The notes under the pieces: generated by a model
What the model saw: only the letters and a program-made list of their open reading frames with translations
Told to the model about the DNA's origin: nothing
Databases searched by the model: none
Shown: positions 1 to 7,139 of the stretch, piece after piece
How the letters are laid out: each line of letters opens with the position of its first letter
How positions within the stretch are numbered: the stretch's first letter is position 1
Position numbers and translations under genes: made by a program
Source: a virus
DNA length: 58,353 nt
IMG/VR virus record: IMGVR_UViG_3300020283_000004
Span: 1 to 58,353 of that record
Reading direction: 5' to 3' (one strand)

Positions 1-89
1 TTGCTTAGCAACCTGAAACGCCTTCGCAATGGCAGTCTTGACACGAGTCTCCTCTTGCCTGATCTGTTCTTCAGAAAGACCAAGACCAC
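1..89. repeat. Direct terminal repeat, left copy (circular-map overlap)
   Basis: The first 89 bases match 58265-58353 with a single mismatch (C at 13, T at 58277). A coding frame continues correctly through the join, so the repeat looks like an assembly overlap of a circular or terminally redundant genome rather than a functional repeat. The mismatch could be a real population variant or an error at a contig end. Confidence 0.93.
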
Positions 90-648
90 CCTTGCCATTC
101 TGCTCACCATCACCATCACCATCGGATGGGTTGTCACTCTGCATCGGGGGCATCTCACACAAACCAGTAGAGATCTCACTAGGCTCAGGTAGATCTTCAG
201 GGTTGTAGTTGCCACCAAGGTAACGAACAGCTTCTTCAAGACTCATGCGAGAGATCTTGAAGTATTCTTGAACCCCACCCTCCCATGTCTCAGGGAGTAT
301 CCCATCAGATGGGAGCTCAAACTTGTGCTCAAGACACATCGCATTGACGATAATATCCGCAGCAATCTGAGCAATCTTGGGGTCCATCCAAGGGGCAAAC
401 ATACGTATGTGGTGCATGAGCATGACATGGAATATCTCATGAGCCATCACACCAGTTTGTTCCTTGCGAGTCAGAGACTCGTAGAACTTTTCATTGACAC
501 CGATCTCATACCCATTCGTGTATGCCGTTGGTTTGTCGTTATCGATCTTCAAACCAAGACTTGTTGCCAGAGTCCCAATGAAGGGGTTGTCAAGCAACAA
601 GCCAACACGAACTTTAGTGAGAGTGTCAACGCTCACCTTATCAGCCAC
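1..648 (-). CDS. DUF2201/VWA-like metallopeptidase, N-terminal part (continues at 58264)
   Basis: This is the N-terminal 216 codons of a gene that continues across the circular junction into 57692-58264, for about 406 residues in total. The start is GTG at 648, the only start after an in-frame TAA, with an AGAGGA sequence just upstream. Around residue 70 the segment HEIFHVMLMHH has the HExxH zinc site seen in DUF2201-type putative metallopeptidases. The stretch near position 100 is Asp/Gly/Asn-rich and looks like a flexible linker. The C-terminal part carries a VWA-like domain. It lies directly downstream of the MoxR ATPase gene. MoxR plus VWA pairs are known chaperone-like or remodelling modules. 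The substrate here is unknown. Confidence 0.8.
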   Translation of the reverse strand, partial: MADKVSVDTLTKVRVGLLLDNPFIGTLATSLGLKIDNDKPTAYTNGYEIGVNEKFYESLTRKEQTGVMAHEIFHVMLMHHIRMFAPWMDPKIAQIAADIIVNAMCLEHKFELPSDGILPETWEGGVQEYFKISRMSLEEAVRYLGGNYNPEDLPEPSEISTGLCEMPPMQSDNPSDGDGDGEQNGKGGLGLSEEQIRQEETRVKTAIAKAFQVAKQ

Positions 649-660
649 GCTTCCTCTTGA

Positions 661-1710
661 TTAAAGGATTGTTCTTGAGTGCATCGAAGCCCAATCAACG
701 TACTCAGGGCATTCGGTAAACTCAGGGATTTCACGGGTGCAGTCCCGCATGAGAACGACTGAGAACTCAGCAGGGAGTCTCATCGCATACTTGATAACTT
801 GTCCTGCATTCTTCCCATCGGCCTTGTTGAACAGACCACAGATGATAGCCCAGTTAAGATGGGCATCCTTGACATCATAGATGGGAGCATTCTCAGGATC
901 TTTGATCAGGTCATCAAGATCAGGGAGCTTCTTGAAGTAATCGAGAAACCCAATGAACTCTACCCCTGCACCATCTCCCACACAGTTCTGTATGAGACTG
1001 AGAAACAAGTCATCCTTGAACGACTTACCTTGCGACTCCCATGACTTCATGAGATCACTCACATAAGTCCAGGTTCGCATCGAACCGAAGGTCAGTTCAG
1101 GATTCTTGGGGTCATAGTTCATCATAAGTTCTGGTCTCCATCGAAGGAACGCCATCACTTCTAGACGACAACCCACCTTGAACCCATGGTTACAAAAGTC
1201 ATCCACAGTCGGGTTGACCAGGATATGATTTGCAAACCTGTTGGCAACAGGCCCAGGAACTTGATAGGTAACTCCGTTGTCTTGGTCACGATTACCCAGA
1301 GCCCAGACAGCCCACCCGTCTGGTAACTTGTACTTACCAATCCTCCTGTCAAACAGAAGTTCGTACAGGGATGCCAACACCGCAGGGATTGCGGAGTTGA
1401 GCTCCTCAAGAAGCAAGAGTCCAAACTTCCCATCGCGTTCCTCGTTTGGGAACACATCAAATGGGAGCCAGGAAGATTCCTGCTTCTCAATGTTGACGTA
1501 AGGCATACCCCTTACATCAACTGGGTCCAACTGACTTGCTCTCAAATCAATCAGACCGAAGTTCGGATCGACCTTGCGTTTCTCATCAACGAAGAGGTGC
1601 ATGGTCGTGCTCTTGGCTGCACCAGTCCCACCCCAAAAGAATACTGGATTCTTAGCGGTGAACAGAGCAGGAAGAACATCCTGAACTTGGTTAAGCGTCA
1701 TGCTTTGCAT
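661..1710 (-). CDS. MoxR-family AAA+ ATPase
   Basis: This 349-residue protein has a Walker A motif GGTGAAKST near residues 27-35, a Walker B motif LLLLEELN near 100 and a sensor-1-like GNRDQD near 140. These are typical of MoxR/CbbQ-type AAA+ ATPases. ATG at 1710 is preceded by AAGGAG at good spacing. The family works with VWA-domain partners to remodel or activate protein complexes. The next gene downstream is exactly such a partner (VWA plus HExxH), and a DUF3150-like protein lies upstream at 3568-4488. Together they form the phage version of the ATPase/VWA/DUF3150 triad. The target in infection is not known. Confidence 0.85.
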   Translation of the reverse strand: MQSMTLNQVQDVLPALFTAKNPVFFWGGTGAAKSTTMHLFVDEKRKVDPNFGLIDLRASQLDPVDVRGMPYVNIEKQESSWLPFDVFPNEERDGKFGLLLLEELNSAIPAVLASLYELLFDRRIGKYKLPDGWAVWALGNRDQDNGVTYQVPGPVANRFANHILVNPTVDDFCNHGFKVGCRLEVMAFLRWRPELMMNYDPKNPELTFGSMRTWTYVSDLMKSWESQGKSFKDDLFLSLIQNCVGDGAGVEFIGFLDYFKKLPDLDDLIKDPENAPIYDVKDAHLNWAIICGLFNKADGKNAGQVIKYAMRLPAEFSVVLMRDCTREIPEFTECPEYVDWASMHSRTIL

Positions 1711-1766
1711 GAACTCTCCTTGTTAGGGTTTAGAGTCAATGGCCTATCCATCAACCCACTCGTAAC

Positions 1767-1810
1767 AGCAACATGTTCAGCTAACAGCCTAGACCCTAGG
1801 TCATGTTGCT
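1767..1810. other. Hairpin element in the gap before the MoxR gene
   Basis: A perfect 9-bp inverted repeat, AGCAACATG (1767-1775) with CATGTTGCT (1802-1810), encloses a second small hairpin, CCTAG/CTAGG (1788-1792 and 1796-1800). It sits in the 151-bp gap between the 48-residue gene and the MoxR gene. No U-tract follows on the minus strand, so it is not a typical intrinsic terminator. A leader or processing structure is possible. Confidence 0.45.
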
Positions 1811-1861
1811 TTCGTTTGATGACGAGCGATCTGAGCACTCTCACCAATCGATTTGGTTTTA

Positions 1862-2008
1862 TCATTCATCCTCATCTTCTAATTTCTGCATTGCTAAAGC
1901 ATCAATTTCATCAAGCAATTGAGCTAAAGTTCCTGTGTTTTCATAGCCTAGTTCTTCTGCTGATTCTTGAATAAAATCAGTAGCATTTAATATTTTGTTT
2001 AAATCCAT
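1862..2008 (-). CDS. Small acidic protein, 48 residues
   Basis: This short minus-strand gene begins MDLNKILNATDF and ends QKLEDEDE. ATG at 2008 lies 8 nt after GGAG; another in-frame ATG at 2014 is too close to that site. The protein is acidic and probably helical. It was found by reading the gap between the ATPase gene and its upstream neighbour. Function is unknown. Its position, strand and ribosome site fit the early operon. Confidence 0.65.
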   Translation of the reverse strand: MDLNKILNATDFIQESAEELGYENTGTLAQLLDEIDALAMQKLEDEDE

Positions 2009-2022
2009 TTTCATTGCTCCAC

Positions 2023-2286
2023 TCAAAGTAGACATATATATCCTGTCTTATGTAATACAGTTGGGGGTTTCAACCTATGGTTTTTAAACTTCTCCATGTC
2101 CTCTGTCTTGTATGAGATGGACCATGATTGTTTGTTGACATGTATCACCATTGCTTGATCGAACTCCACATCATGATACTCAGCAAGGTAGCAATGCTTC
2201 ATTAACTGATTCAGTAACTTGTCCTGCTCATCTCTGAGCTTTTTCATTTCTTTGATCTTGGCTTTGATAGCTTGAACATCAGCCAT
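2023..2286 (-). CDS. Small protein with N-terminal coiled coil
   Basis: This 87-residue protein opens with a charged helical stretch (AIKAKIKEMKKLRDEQDKLL) that looks like a short coiled coil. A more mixed C-terminal half follows. ATG at 2286 overlaps the end of the upstream gene by 8 nt and is served by GAAGGAG about 9 nt upstream, which suggests translational coupling. No family was recognised. It is part of a run of small early genes. Confidence 0.7.
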   Translation of the reverse strand: MADVQAIKAKIKEMKKLRDEQDKLLNQLMKHCYLAEYHDVEFDQAMVIHVNKQSWSISYKTEDMEKFKNHRLKPPTVLHKTGYICLL

Positions 2287-2461
2287 GTCTCATCACTCCT
2301 TCGATTGCATCTTGTGGATCTCTTGCCTTGACTTTCAGTACCTTGATCTCACCATTCGCATATTGGACTGTAACGTCATGATCAACGAATTCAATCGCAT
2401 CAGTCTCAGGTGTATTCGGTTGACTGACACAGGCATCCAATACTAAGTCAGGTATTCTCAT
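2279..2461 (-). CDS. Small hypothetical early protein, 60 residues
   Basis: The start at ATG 2461 has AGGAGA just upstream. The sequence (beginning MRIPDLVLDACV) contains a short strand-rich middle with VTVQYANGEIKVLKVKA. No known domain was recognised. It overlaps the next gene by 8 nt, as expected for a compact operon. Confidence 0.7.
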   Translation of the reverse strand: MRIPDLVLDACVSQPNTPETDAIEFVDHDVTVQYANGEIKVLKVKARDPQDAIEGVMRHG

Positions 2462-2469
2462 GGCTCTCC

Positions 2470-2670
2470 TTATTTATTCATTTCATCATAAGTTAATATG
2501 GAATGACCTTTTCTAATGACTTTCTCCCATGCTTCACCCTCGTAGTAAGATGTGAACTCATCAGGATCTGGTAAAGCATCCTCAGCTTGCTGTTTCATTT
2601 GCTCATAGTGATCCCATTGAGTCACCATCTTCTCATCACGTCTTAACTTTTCTTCATCTTCTAAAGACAT
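2470..2670 (-). CDS. Small acidic hypothetical protein, 66 residues
   Basis: The start chosen is ATG 2670 (MSLEDEEKLRRDEK), which has GGAG 5 nt upstream. An upstream ATG at 2724 lies inside a G-run hairpin and lacks a ribosome site. The protein is highly charged, with many Glu/Asp, and is probably helical. Function is unknown. It is the first gene after a 389-bp structured non-coding gap. Confidence 0.7.
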   Translation of the reverse strand: MSLEDEEKLRRDEKMVTQWDHYEQMKQQAEDALPDPDEFTSYYEGEAWEKVIRKGHSILTYDEMNK

Positions 2671-2694
2671 ATTATCTCCGTAACATGTTTGTGT

Positions 2695-3050
2695 TATGGG
2701 GGACAGTGGCCTACCATCCCCCATGATCAGGTTGAGCCAAGTTGAAAGCCAAGTAACCCATGAATGCTACATCAGAGTGCAGAGGTGGAACGAGCATTAA
2801 CTTACGAGCGTTTCCTAGGAAAACCAAGTAGGTCAACCACGAACTCTTAACTTATCGTTCAGGATCATATCATGGTTGCTATAACAGGACTGCAACCCTA
2901 TGGAGCAACCAAGCGGAGACAATAGCTAGCAATATGTCACACGCTAGTTGCAACCAATTCAACAACCTATATTATATGTATATATATTTAATTATAATAA
3001 TATATATAAATATAAGTAGGTTGTTCAGAGGGGCTAACATGTAACCCCTC
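2695..3050. other. Structured AT-rich non-coding gap, possible replication origin
   Basis: No gene was found between 2671 and 3059. The gap holds a chain of inverted repeats: ATGGGGG/CCCCCAT (2695-2701, 2718-2724); AATGCT/AGCATT (2763-2768, 2793-2798); the 12-bp palindrome TTTCCTAGGAAA (2811-2822); TGGTTGCT/AGCAACCA (2873-2880, 2904-2911); CTAGC/GCTAG (2926-2930, 2943-2947); AACAACCTA/TAGGTTGTT (2961-2969, 3017-3025); GAGGGG/CCCCTC (3028-3033, 3045-3050). The 47 bases inside the 9-bp pair are almost purely A/T. An AT-rich unwinding region bounded by inverted repeats fits an origin, but a structured RNA or transcription pause site is also possible. Confidence 0.4.
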
Positions 3051-3059
3051 GAAACAAGA

Positions 3060-3542
3060 TCACCCGAAGCTATCGAAATCTTCAGGAACCCTAGCAAGAT
3101 CAGCATAGTTGCTTACAAGAGTAGTCCAACTCTTGAGCTCAGGATCTTCAAGTCCAGTCATGTAATCAATGATCACCTTACCGACTTGTTCTGGAGTCAT
3201 ACCACCCTCAATGTTAGGGAGTCTGGGCTTCTTCAATGCTGTCCCTTTCTCGCTCATGTGGATCTTATGACTCTCAAGGCATATGGAATCGAAGAACTTC
3301 AAAGCGTTACGCTTCGATTTCTCTTTACCAAGAACCCAATTGCACTTGTTAAGGTAGAGAGCATCAACCAACTTGCGTTGGATGAAACGCTCTCTTGCCT
3401 GGTCCATGGTATCAGCAGGTTCTTCAATCTCATCAACATCAAAGAGCTCAGCTTGATCAGGCTCAACGTCATCCATGACATCGAGTGTATCCTGCATTCG
3501 CATATTGAACTCCTCAACTGTCTCAACATGTTGTTCTGACAT
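3060..3542 (-). CDS. Hypothetical protein with acidic N-terminus
   Basis: This protein has 160 residues. The first 50 are rich in Asp and Glu (for example DVMDDVEPDQAELFDVDE). The rest is mixed, with a Lys/Arg-rich patch near residue 75. No family was recognised. It is transcribed just after the DUF3150-like gene, so it may belong to the same ATPase/VWA module. No strong ribosome site precedes ATG 3542, so the exact start is less certain. Confidence 0.7.
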   Translation of the reverse strand: MSEQHVETVEEFNMRMQDTLDVMDDVEPDQAELFDVDEIEEPADTMDQARERFIQRKLVDALYLNKCNWVLGKEKSKRNALKFFDSICLESHKIHMSEKGTALKKPRLPNIEGGMTPEQVGKVIIDYMTGLEDPELKSWTTLVSNYADLARVPEDFDSFG

Positions 3543-3567
3543 GATATTGTATGAGTTGAGTTATGAA

Positions 3568-4488
3568 TTAAGCAGGTTGGCGTTTCATACCATACCCACC
3601 CATCTTAGAGAGAACTTTCTTAGCCCCCTCAACCGCTTCTTCCCTGACAGCAGGGTCGGTCTTGAGATCATCGACTGACTCAATACTCGAAGTCAGATCC
3701 AAAAGATCCTTGCGGATCTCCTCAAGTTCACCATTACCCCTGAAGTTCAACCCTGGTAGAGCATTGGCAACATCAACTAGGTTGGTTACCAAAGTCCCAT
3801 GGAACTTCTTGCTATCTTCAATGGGAACCTTGAGAGTGTCGTGCATCTTCTGCAACGGCTCCAAGATTCTCTCCCAAACATGTTGAGTGGCATAAGTTTC
3901 AACGGCATCCATTGATTCCTTCTGTTGCTTCTTCAACGTAGCTAAAGTCTCAGGGTCCAGAAATGCACCCCCTGACTTACTGAAGTCCCCGAAAGCATCC
4001 ATGCTATGATGAATGTTCAGGTTCTTCTCTACGTCATCAACAGACGGATAGTTACCCTTGTCATACTTGCTACCAAGTCTTGCTTGACAACGTGCATGCC
4101 AACTCTCTTGATCCTGATAGGATCTTTTGAACTTCTTCATACCATCTTGAACATCCAAGAGAAGCTGATCGAATTCTTTCTTGAACTTATTCAAGTTCAT
4201 TGTTGAAACAATTCGGTGCGGTTGCTTGCCTTTACCAATCGGTAAAGTGTTCTCATAATAGAACTTCTGCAACTTCTTCAGGGGATCTCTGTAAACATCA
4301 ACTGATGAGTCATCAACAATCTTGATGCTCACAGAGACTGTCCCATCAGCCATCTTGTTTGCCTCTTGAATAGCGGAAGCTTGCTCCTTGTCAGGAACTG
4401 ATTTCCTCAGAGGATCTTTGACGTTCAAAGATATCTTGAAAACAAGTTCATCCAAACCCAACGGATTAACAACACTCTTGTTTTGCAT
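3568..4488 (-). CDS. DUF3150-like protein of the MoxR/VWA module
   Basis: The 306-residue protein begins MQNKSVVNPLGLDELVF. A start at 4533 in the same frame would add 15 residues overlapping the promoter leader. An N-terminal strand-rich half is followed by a long helical region with RSYQDQESWHARCQARLG and then KGNYPSVDDV. That layout resembles phage DUF3150 proteins, which commonly accompany a MoxR-type ATPase and a VWA protein. Both partners are present downstream on the same strand. The family role is unknown. The assignment is by pattern and gene context, not by a database match. Confidence 0.55.
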   Translation of the reverse strand: MQNKSVVNPLGLDELVFKISLNVKDPLRKSVPDKEQASAIQEANKMADGTVSVSIKIVDDSSVDVYRDPLKKLQKFYYENTLPIGKGKQPHRIVSTMNLNKFKKEFDQLLLDVQDGMKKFKRSYQDQESWHARCQARLGSKYDKGNYPSVDDVEKNLNIHHSMDAFGDFSKSGGAFLDPETLATLKKQQKESMDAVETYATQHVWERILEPLQKMHDTLKVPIEDSKKFHGTLVTNLVDVANALPGLNFRGNGELEEIRKDLLDLTSSIESVDDLKTDPAVREEAVEGAKKVLSKMGGYGMKRQPA

Positions 4489-4539
4489 AGTATCAATGGT
4501 CAAGAGATGGATAATTACTGATCTTGATAACAAGACCAG

Positions 4540-4589
4540 AGAACAACGCCATTGTTGTTCTAATATGTTGACTCAATCGAATCAACATA
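4540..4589 (-). other. Two tandem leader hairpins
   Basis: There are two perfect 8-bp hairpins just downstream of a near-consensus minus promoter: TATGTTGA/TCAACATA (4564-4571, 4582-4589) and AGAACAAC/GTTGTTCT (4540-4547, 4554-4561). They would form the start of the RNA leading into the DUF3150-like gene. They may stabilise the transcript or bind a regulator. Confidence 0.5.
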
Positions 4590-4611
4590 ATGGAATAACA
4601 AGGTATGAACA

Positions 4612-4640
4612 AGTATACTATGTTAAATATAGGTTGTCAA
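4612..4640 (-). promoter_or_regulatory. Near-consensus sigma70 promoter
   Basis: Read on the minus strand: TTGACA (4640-4635), a 17-nt spacer, then TATACT (4617-4612). This is almost the ideal sigma70 arrangement. It overlaps the end of the upstream 74-residue gene and would start RNA near 4605, driving the DUF3150/MoxR/VWA part of the early block. The same boxes with the same spacing recur at 53744-53772. Confidence 0.75.
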
Positions 4641-4861
4641 GTCTCACCCAATCCCATACCTTCCAATCTCTTTTTCATCGGACCATACCACAAATTCGAT
4701 TTGAACTTGTAAGGCCCATCATATTTTCTTTGGATCATATCGCCCATATTGTTATGGAGTTGATTGATCACTTGCTCTGGACACATCTCTCGCCCTTTGA
4801 CTTGATCGAAAGTATCAAGAATGACTTCATGTATCGCATTCATTTGCTTTGCATGAAACAT
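4637..4861 (-). CDS. Small hypothetical protein, 74 residues
   Basis: ATG 4861 (MFHAKQMNAIHEVILDTF) was chosen because AGGAG lies 4 nt upstream. A longer form from 4903 would run into the structured RNA element. The protein is mixed and weakly basic at its C-terminus, with no recognised motif. Its 3' end overlaps the -35 box of the downstream promoter. Confidence 0.65.
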   Translation of the reverse strand: MFHAKQMNAIHEVILDTFDQVKGREMCPEQVINQLHNNMGDMIQRKYDGPYKFKSNLWYGPMKKRLEGMGLGET

Positions 4862-4884
4862 GTTGCTCCTATGTTTTAAGTTGT

Positions 4885-5062
4885 GGACAAGCCCACTACC
4901 CATTCAGGGAAAGGCATGAAACCCGAAAGGGTATCCATAGCATGAGCTTGTCCGAGTTACCCATCGAGATAACTCTAAGAGATGCTCAGGTCGTATCACC
5001 AACGCCAGTGATACATTGCAGACCCCCGTCACCCAAGCATCTCTCAGGGCTATCTCACCCTG
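4885..5062. ncRNA. Compact multi-hairpin structured element
   Basis: This is a gene-free stretch with four adjacent, almost gapless helical domains. Domain 1 is GGACAAGC/GCTTGTCC (4885-4892, 4946-4953), enclosing an ACCC-GAAA-GGGT tetraloop hairpin (4921-4932). Domain 2 is GAGTTA/TAACTC (4954-4959, 4970-4975). Domain 3 is AGAGATGCT/AGCATCTCT (4978-4986, 5036-5044), enclosing GTATCAC/GTGATAC (4993-4999, 5008-5014). Domain 4 is CAGGG/CCCTG (5045-5049, 5058-5062). Abutting helices of this kind suggest selection on an RNA fold. The GAAA tetraloop appears if the RNA is read on the plus strand, antisense to the early block; on the minus strand the loop is UUUC. No known RNA family was recognised. 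Confidence 0.5.
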
Positions 5063-5096
5063 CTGATTTAAATTTTTCTACTAAGCTAAAGCCACA

Positions 5097-5267
5097 TCAT
5101 GTTGTTTTCCTTTCATGTATTATCTTAATCTCACGATAAATCTCATTATCCAAGAGCATATCGACTTCACGCATTGCACTCTTGTAAGATGGGAAAATCC
5201 CAATCAAAATATTGGTATCATTATCAATGAGATGATAACGCCCCTTTCTTGATTTCTTCCTTATCAT
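5097..5267 (-). CDS. Small basic hypothetical protein, 56 residues
   Basis: This short gene begins MIRKKSRKGRYHLID and ends IIHERKTT. Its ATG overlaps the stop of the upstream zinc-ribbon gene (ATGA) and is preceded by GGAGGG, a strong sign of translational coupling. The protein has a basic N-terminus and a helical, acidic/basic C-terminal half. Function is unknown. Confidence 0.7.
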   Translation of the reverse strand: MIRKKSRKGRYHLIDNDTNILIGIFPSYKSAMREVDMLLDNEIYREIKIIHERKTT

Positions 5268-5446
5268 CTTCCCTCCAATTTATGAAGTTCAGTAATGTGA
5301 TATTCAACGTGACCTTCACAATCGTCGCACCAAGCACCCTTCTCATCGATGTAATCCACTAGGACTCCATCCTTGCTTACCCATGCTCTGAATTGAAGAT
5401 TGTCACCCTTGCACTCTGGGCATATAAAGTTCTCAAGGTTCTCCAT
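5264..5446 (-). CDS. Small zinc-ribbon-like protein
   Basis: The 60-residue product from ATG 5446 (MENLENFICPECKGDNLQF) has two CxxC knuckles, CPEC near residue 9 and CDDC near residue 43. This is the pattern of a small zinc ribbon. Such proteins often bind nucleic acid or other proteins. The ribosome site GGGAAGA precedes the start. It follows the 68-residue gene almost directly and overlaps the next gene at ATGA. Confidence 0.65.
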   Translation of the reverse strand: MENLENFICPECKGDNLQFRAWVSKDGVLVDYIDEKGAWCDDCEGHVEYHITELHKLEGR

Positions 5447-5447
5447 A

Positions 5448-5654
5448 TTATCTTCCCAAGGCATTAGCGAAGTGATCGAACATAGCATCAACTTCATCAG
5501 ATAAAGTTGACTCTCTGTAACCATATTCATCCATCATCATCAGGATTGATTGTCCATCATACCCATCCCACCAGGGATCATCAGCATCATGCCAAGCAGA
5601 TACTGGTATCATCTTCAACCCAACCCCAATGATGTATATCATCATTGTACTCAT
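5448..5654 (-). CDS. Small acidic hypothetical protein, 68 residues
   Basis: The protein has a short hydrophobic N-terminus (MMIYIIGVGLKMI) followed by an Asp/Trp-rich segment (HDADDPWWDGYDG) and an acidic tail. No family was recognised. No clear ribosome site precedes ATG 5654, so translation or the exact start is uncertain. It ends one base before the start region of the zinc-ribbon gene. Confidence 0.55.
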   Translation of the reverse strand: MSTMMIYIIGVGLKMIPVSAWHDADDPWWDGYDGQSILMMMDEYGYRESTLSDEVDAMFDHFANALGR

Positions 5655-5870
5655 TTCAAAGATCTGATTATGGGAGATTTGATTATCTCCAAGACAAGTT
5701 GGTGAGCTATGTTTTTCGTTTCGTCATCACTCAGGTAGCATCATTAGCTTTGAAGTGAAGCTCGCCTCGATATCCCACTTAGGGCATCTCTCCAACATGT
5801 CTTACAGACAACCAAACTGATCTATCAGAGTCGAAGTCAACTTAATGTTTTGTTAATTGATTAAGTTAAT
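5655..5870. other. Gene-free gap with inverted repeats
   Basis: No convincing gene is visible. The gap holds AACTTAAT/ATTAAGTT (5839-5846, 5860-5867) just after the stop of the 112-residue gene and GGAGAT/ATCTCC (5673-5678, 5685-5690) near the next gene. Neither is followed by a U-tract on the minus strand. Confidence 0.4.
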
Positions 5871-6209
5871 TTAGACGCAAAGTTTACTCATAAGATCGGT
5901 AAGAACTCTGTTCTCATTCCAATTGATAGACTTATAAGTTTCCTTGAACTTATGTCTTTCATCAGGATCAAGATGATTTTCCAGTATCTTTTGAGAATTC
6001 CATGAACAAGAACCATTCTTCCAATTCTCAAAGAATATCTTGAAATGATTAACCATCTCACCATCATCAAGATTATTGAGTTGTTCAAATAATTCCTCAA
6101 CAAAATCCCGGCATCCGTTATTTGTGTCGAGTTGGTCATGGACCTTTCGAACTATCTCAGCATCGGTTTTATTGATGAGCACACTCACCATTGGTTCACT
6201 TGTAATCAT
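5871..6209 (-). CDS. Hypothetical acidic early protein
   Basis: The 112-residue protein begins MITSEPMVSVLINKTDAE, with AAAGG 5 nt before ATG 6209. It is mostly helical-looking and acidic, with a Cys/Trp-containing middle (WKNGSCSWN). No family was recognised. It is the second gene of the minus-strand early block, a position where host-takeover proteins are often found. That role is only inference. Confidence 0.7.
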   Translation of the reverse strand: MITSEPMVSVLINKTDAEIVRKVHDQLDTNNGCRDFVEELFEQLNNLDDGEMVNHFKIFFENWKNGSCSWNSQKILENHLDPDERHKFKETYKSINWNENRVLTDLMSKLCV

Positions 6210-6315
6210 AGTTGCCTTTCCAAGCTAACCCCGACCCTGAAAGATCAGTCTGACTTTACACAGACTTGTTACTGATAAGAATGTCAAAGAACTAAACGAT
6301 AACTATCTGATAAAA

Positions 6316-6816
6316 TTACTGATACTCACGATAGGTTGTGTGTCCAGAATAAACTGGAGCTAAACGCAACATATCGGTTGGGATCAAACTACGTTTTTCA
6401 TCCCTGGAAACTTGTCTGGAACGTTGAGTCCATAATTTGTTAAAGACCTTGGACTCCCTTTTAGGTCTTTTACCTACGCCATGAAGATGACCAACTCCTC
6501 CGCTTGAAGTCAGACCAGTAGTCCAACCTCTTTTGTAAACAGATGAGTTCTTCATTGGTCCAGTCGGCAACTTAGATATGTCAACTGGGACCAACTTTAT
6601 CACCCTGGGAGCCGAAGTGATCTTGACTTGCTCAGGGATTGACTCGAAAGTCTCCCTCACTTGGGCCTTGATTCTCCGACTTGCTCGCTCAGGGTTGACC
6701 TTGCGATCAACCATCTGATGAGCCATCTTCATCGCTTCCGAATGAGTAACATCAGAAGTTCTGAAGATTTGCCAAGACATCTTCATGACAAGTCTAGATC
6801 TCTCCGACCTTGTCAT
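6316..6816 (-). CDS. Basic hypothetical protein, first gene of the early block
   Basis: The start chosen is ATG 6816 (MTRSERSRLVMKMSWQ), because GGAG lies 5 nt upstream. ATG 6831 would place this site inside the gene. The 166-residue protein is rich in Arg and Lys throughout, with a Gly/Ser-rich middle (TSSGGVGHLHGVGKRPKR). Nucleic-acid binding is plausible but no domain was recognised. It lies about 60 nt downstream of a likely minus promoter. Confidence 0.7.
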   Translation of the reverse strand: MTRSERSRLVMKMSWQIFRTSDVTHSEAMKMAHQMVDRKVNPERASRRIKAQVRETFESIPEQVKITSAPRVIKLVPVDISKLPTGPMKNSSVYKRGWTTGLTSSGGVGHLHGVGKRPKRESKVFNKLWTQRSRQVSRDEKRSLIPTDMLRLAPVYSGHTTYREYQ

Positions 6817-6876
6817 AATGTCTCCATTCATTTATTTAAGAACATCTAAACCTTACACCCTGATCATCCGAAGTGA

Positions 6877-6906
6877 TCTATACAGATGTATATGTTCCCC
6901 CGCCAA
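6877..6906 (-). promoter_or_regulatory. Candidate early promoter, minus strand
   Basis: On the minus strand TTGGCG (6906-6901) is followed after 18 nt by TATAGA (6882-6877). It lies in the divergent gap 6817-7139 ahead of the first early gene. The fit to sigma70 is moderate. The gap also contains a GC-rich patch and CCCA/TGGG around an AT run, which could be operator-like. Confidence 0.5.
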
Positions 6907-7064
6907 GCCAGTGACTTGACTCATCACCATTAGACCACGCCACCCCCCACAGTGATCCTGGCTTGAAAAAATGGATAAGGATTCGCGCGCGTATAGAGGG
7001 GGGAGGGGTCGCGCACCCCCGTACCCACATATATATGGGACTCCTAAAACATTTCCACACAACC

Positions 7065-7094
7065 TTGACTTTCAAATAAAAACGGTTGTATAAC
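7065..7094 (+). promoter_or_regulatory. Candidate late promoter, plus strand
   Basis: TTGACT (7065-7070), an 18-nt spacer and TATAAC (7089-7094) form a good sigma70-like promoter. RNA would start near 7100, about 40 nt before the small terminase start. It faces away from the early promoter, making 6817-7139 a divergent control region. Confidence 0.65.
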
Positions 7095-7139
7095 GTTCGT
7101 AACGCGTTCGTAGAACACCAAAAGACACCATTAGGGCTT

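Noticed and set aside
4849-5139. Plus-strand open frame of 96 codons
   Set aside because: It spans the structured element 4885-5062 and has no family-like sequence; the inverted repeats explain the region better.
6930-6960. A tRNA-like A-box (TGGTCTAATGG) on the minus strand in the divergent control region
   Set aside because: No matching D-stem, anticodon arm or TTCGA-type T-loop follows at the right distance, so no tRNA can be folded.
6853-7075. Short minus-strand frames in the divergent region
   Set aside because: They overlap both candidate promoters and read like translated regulatory sequence.
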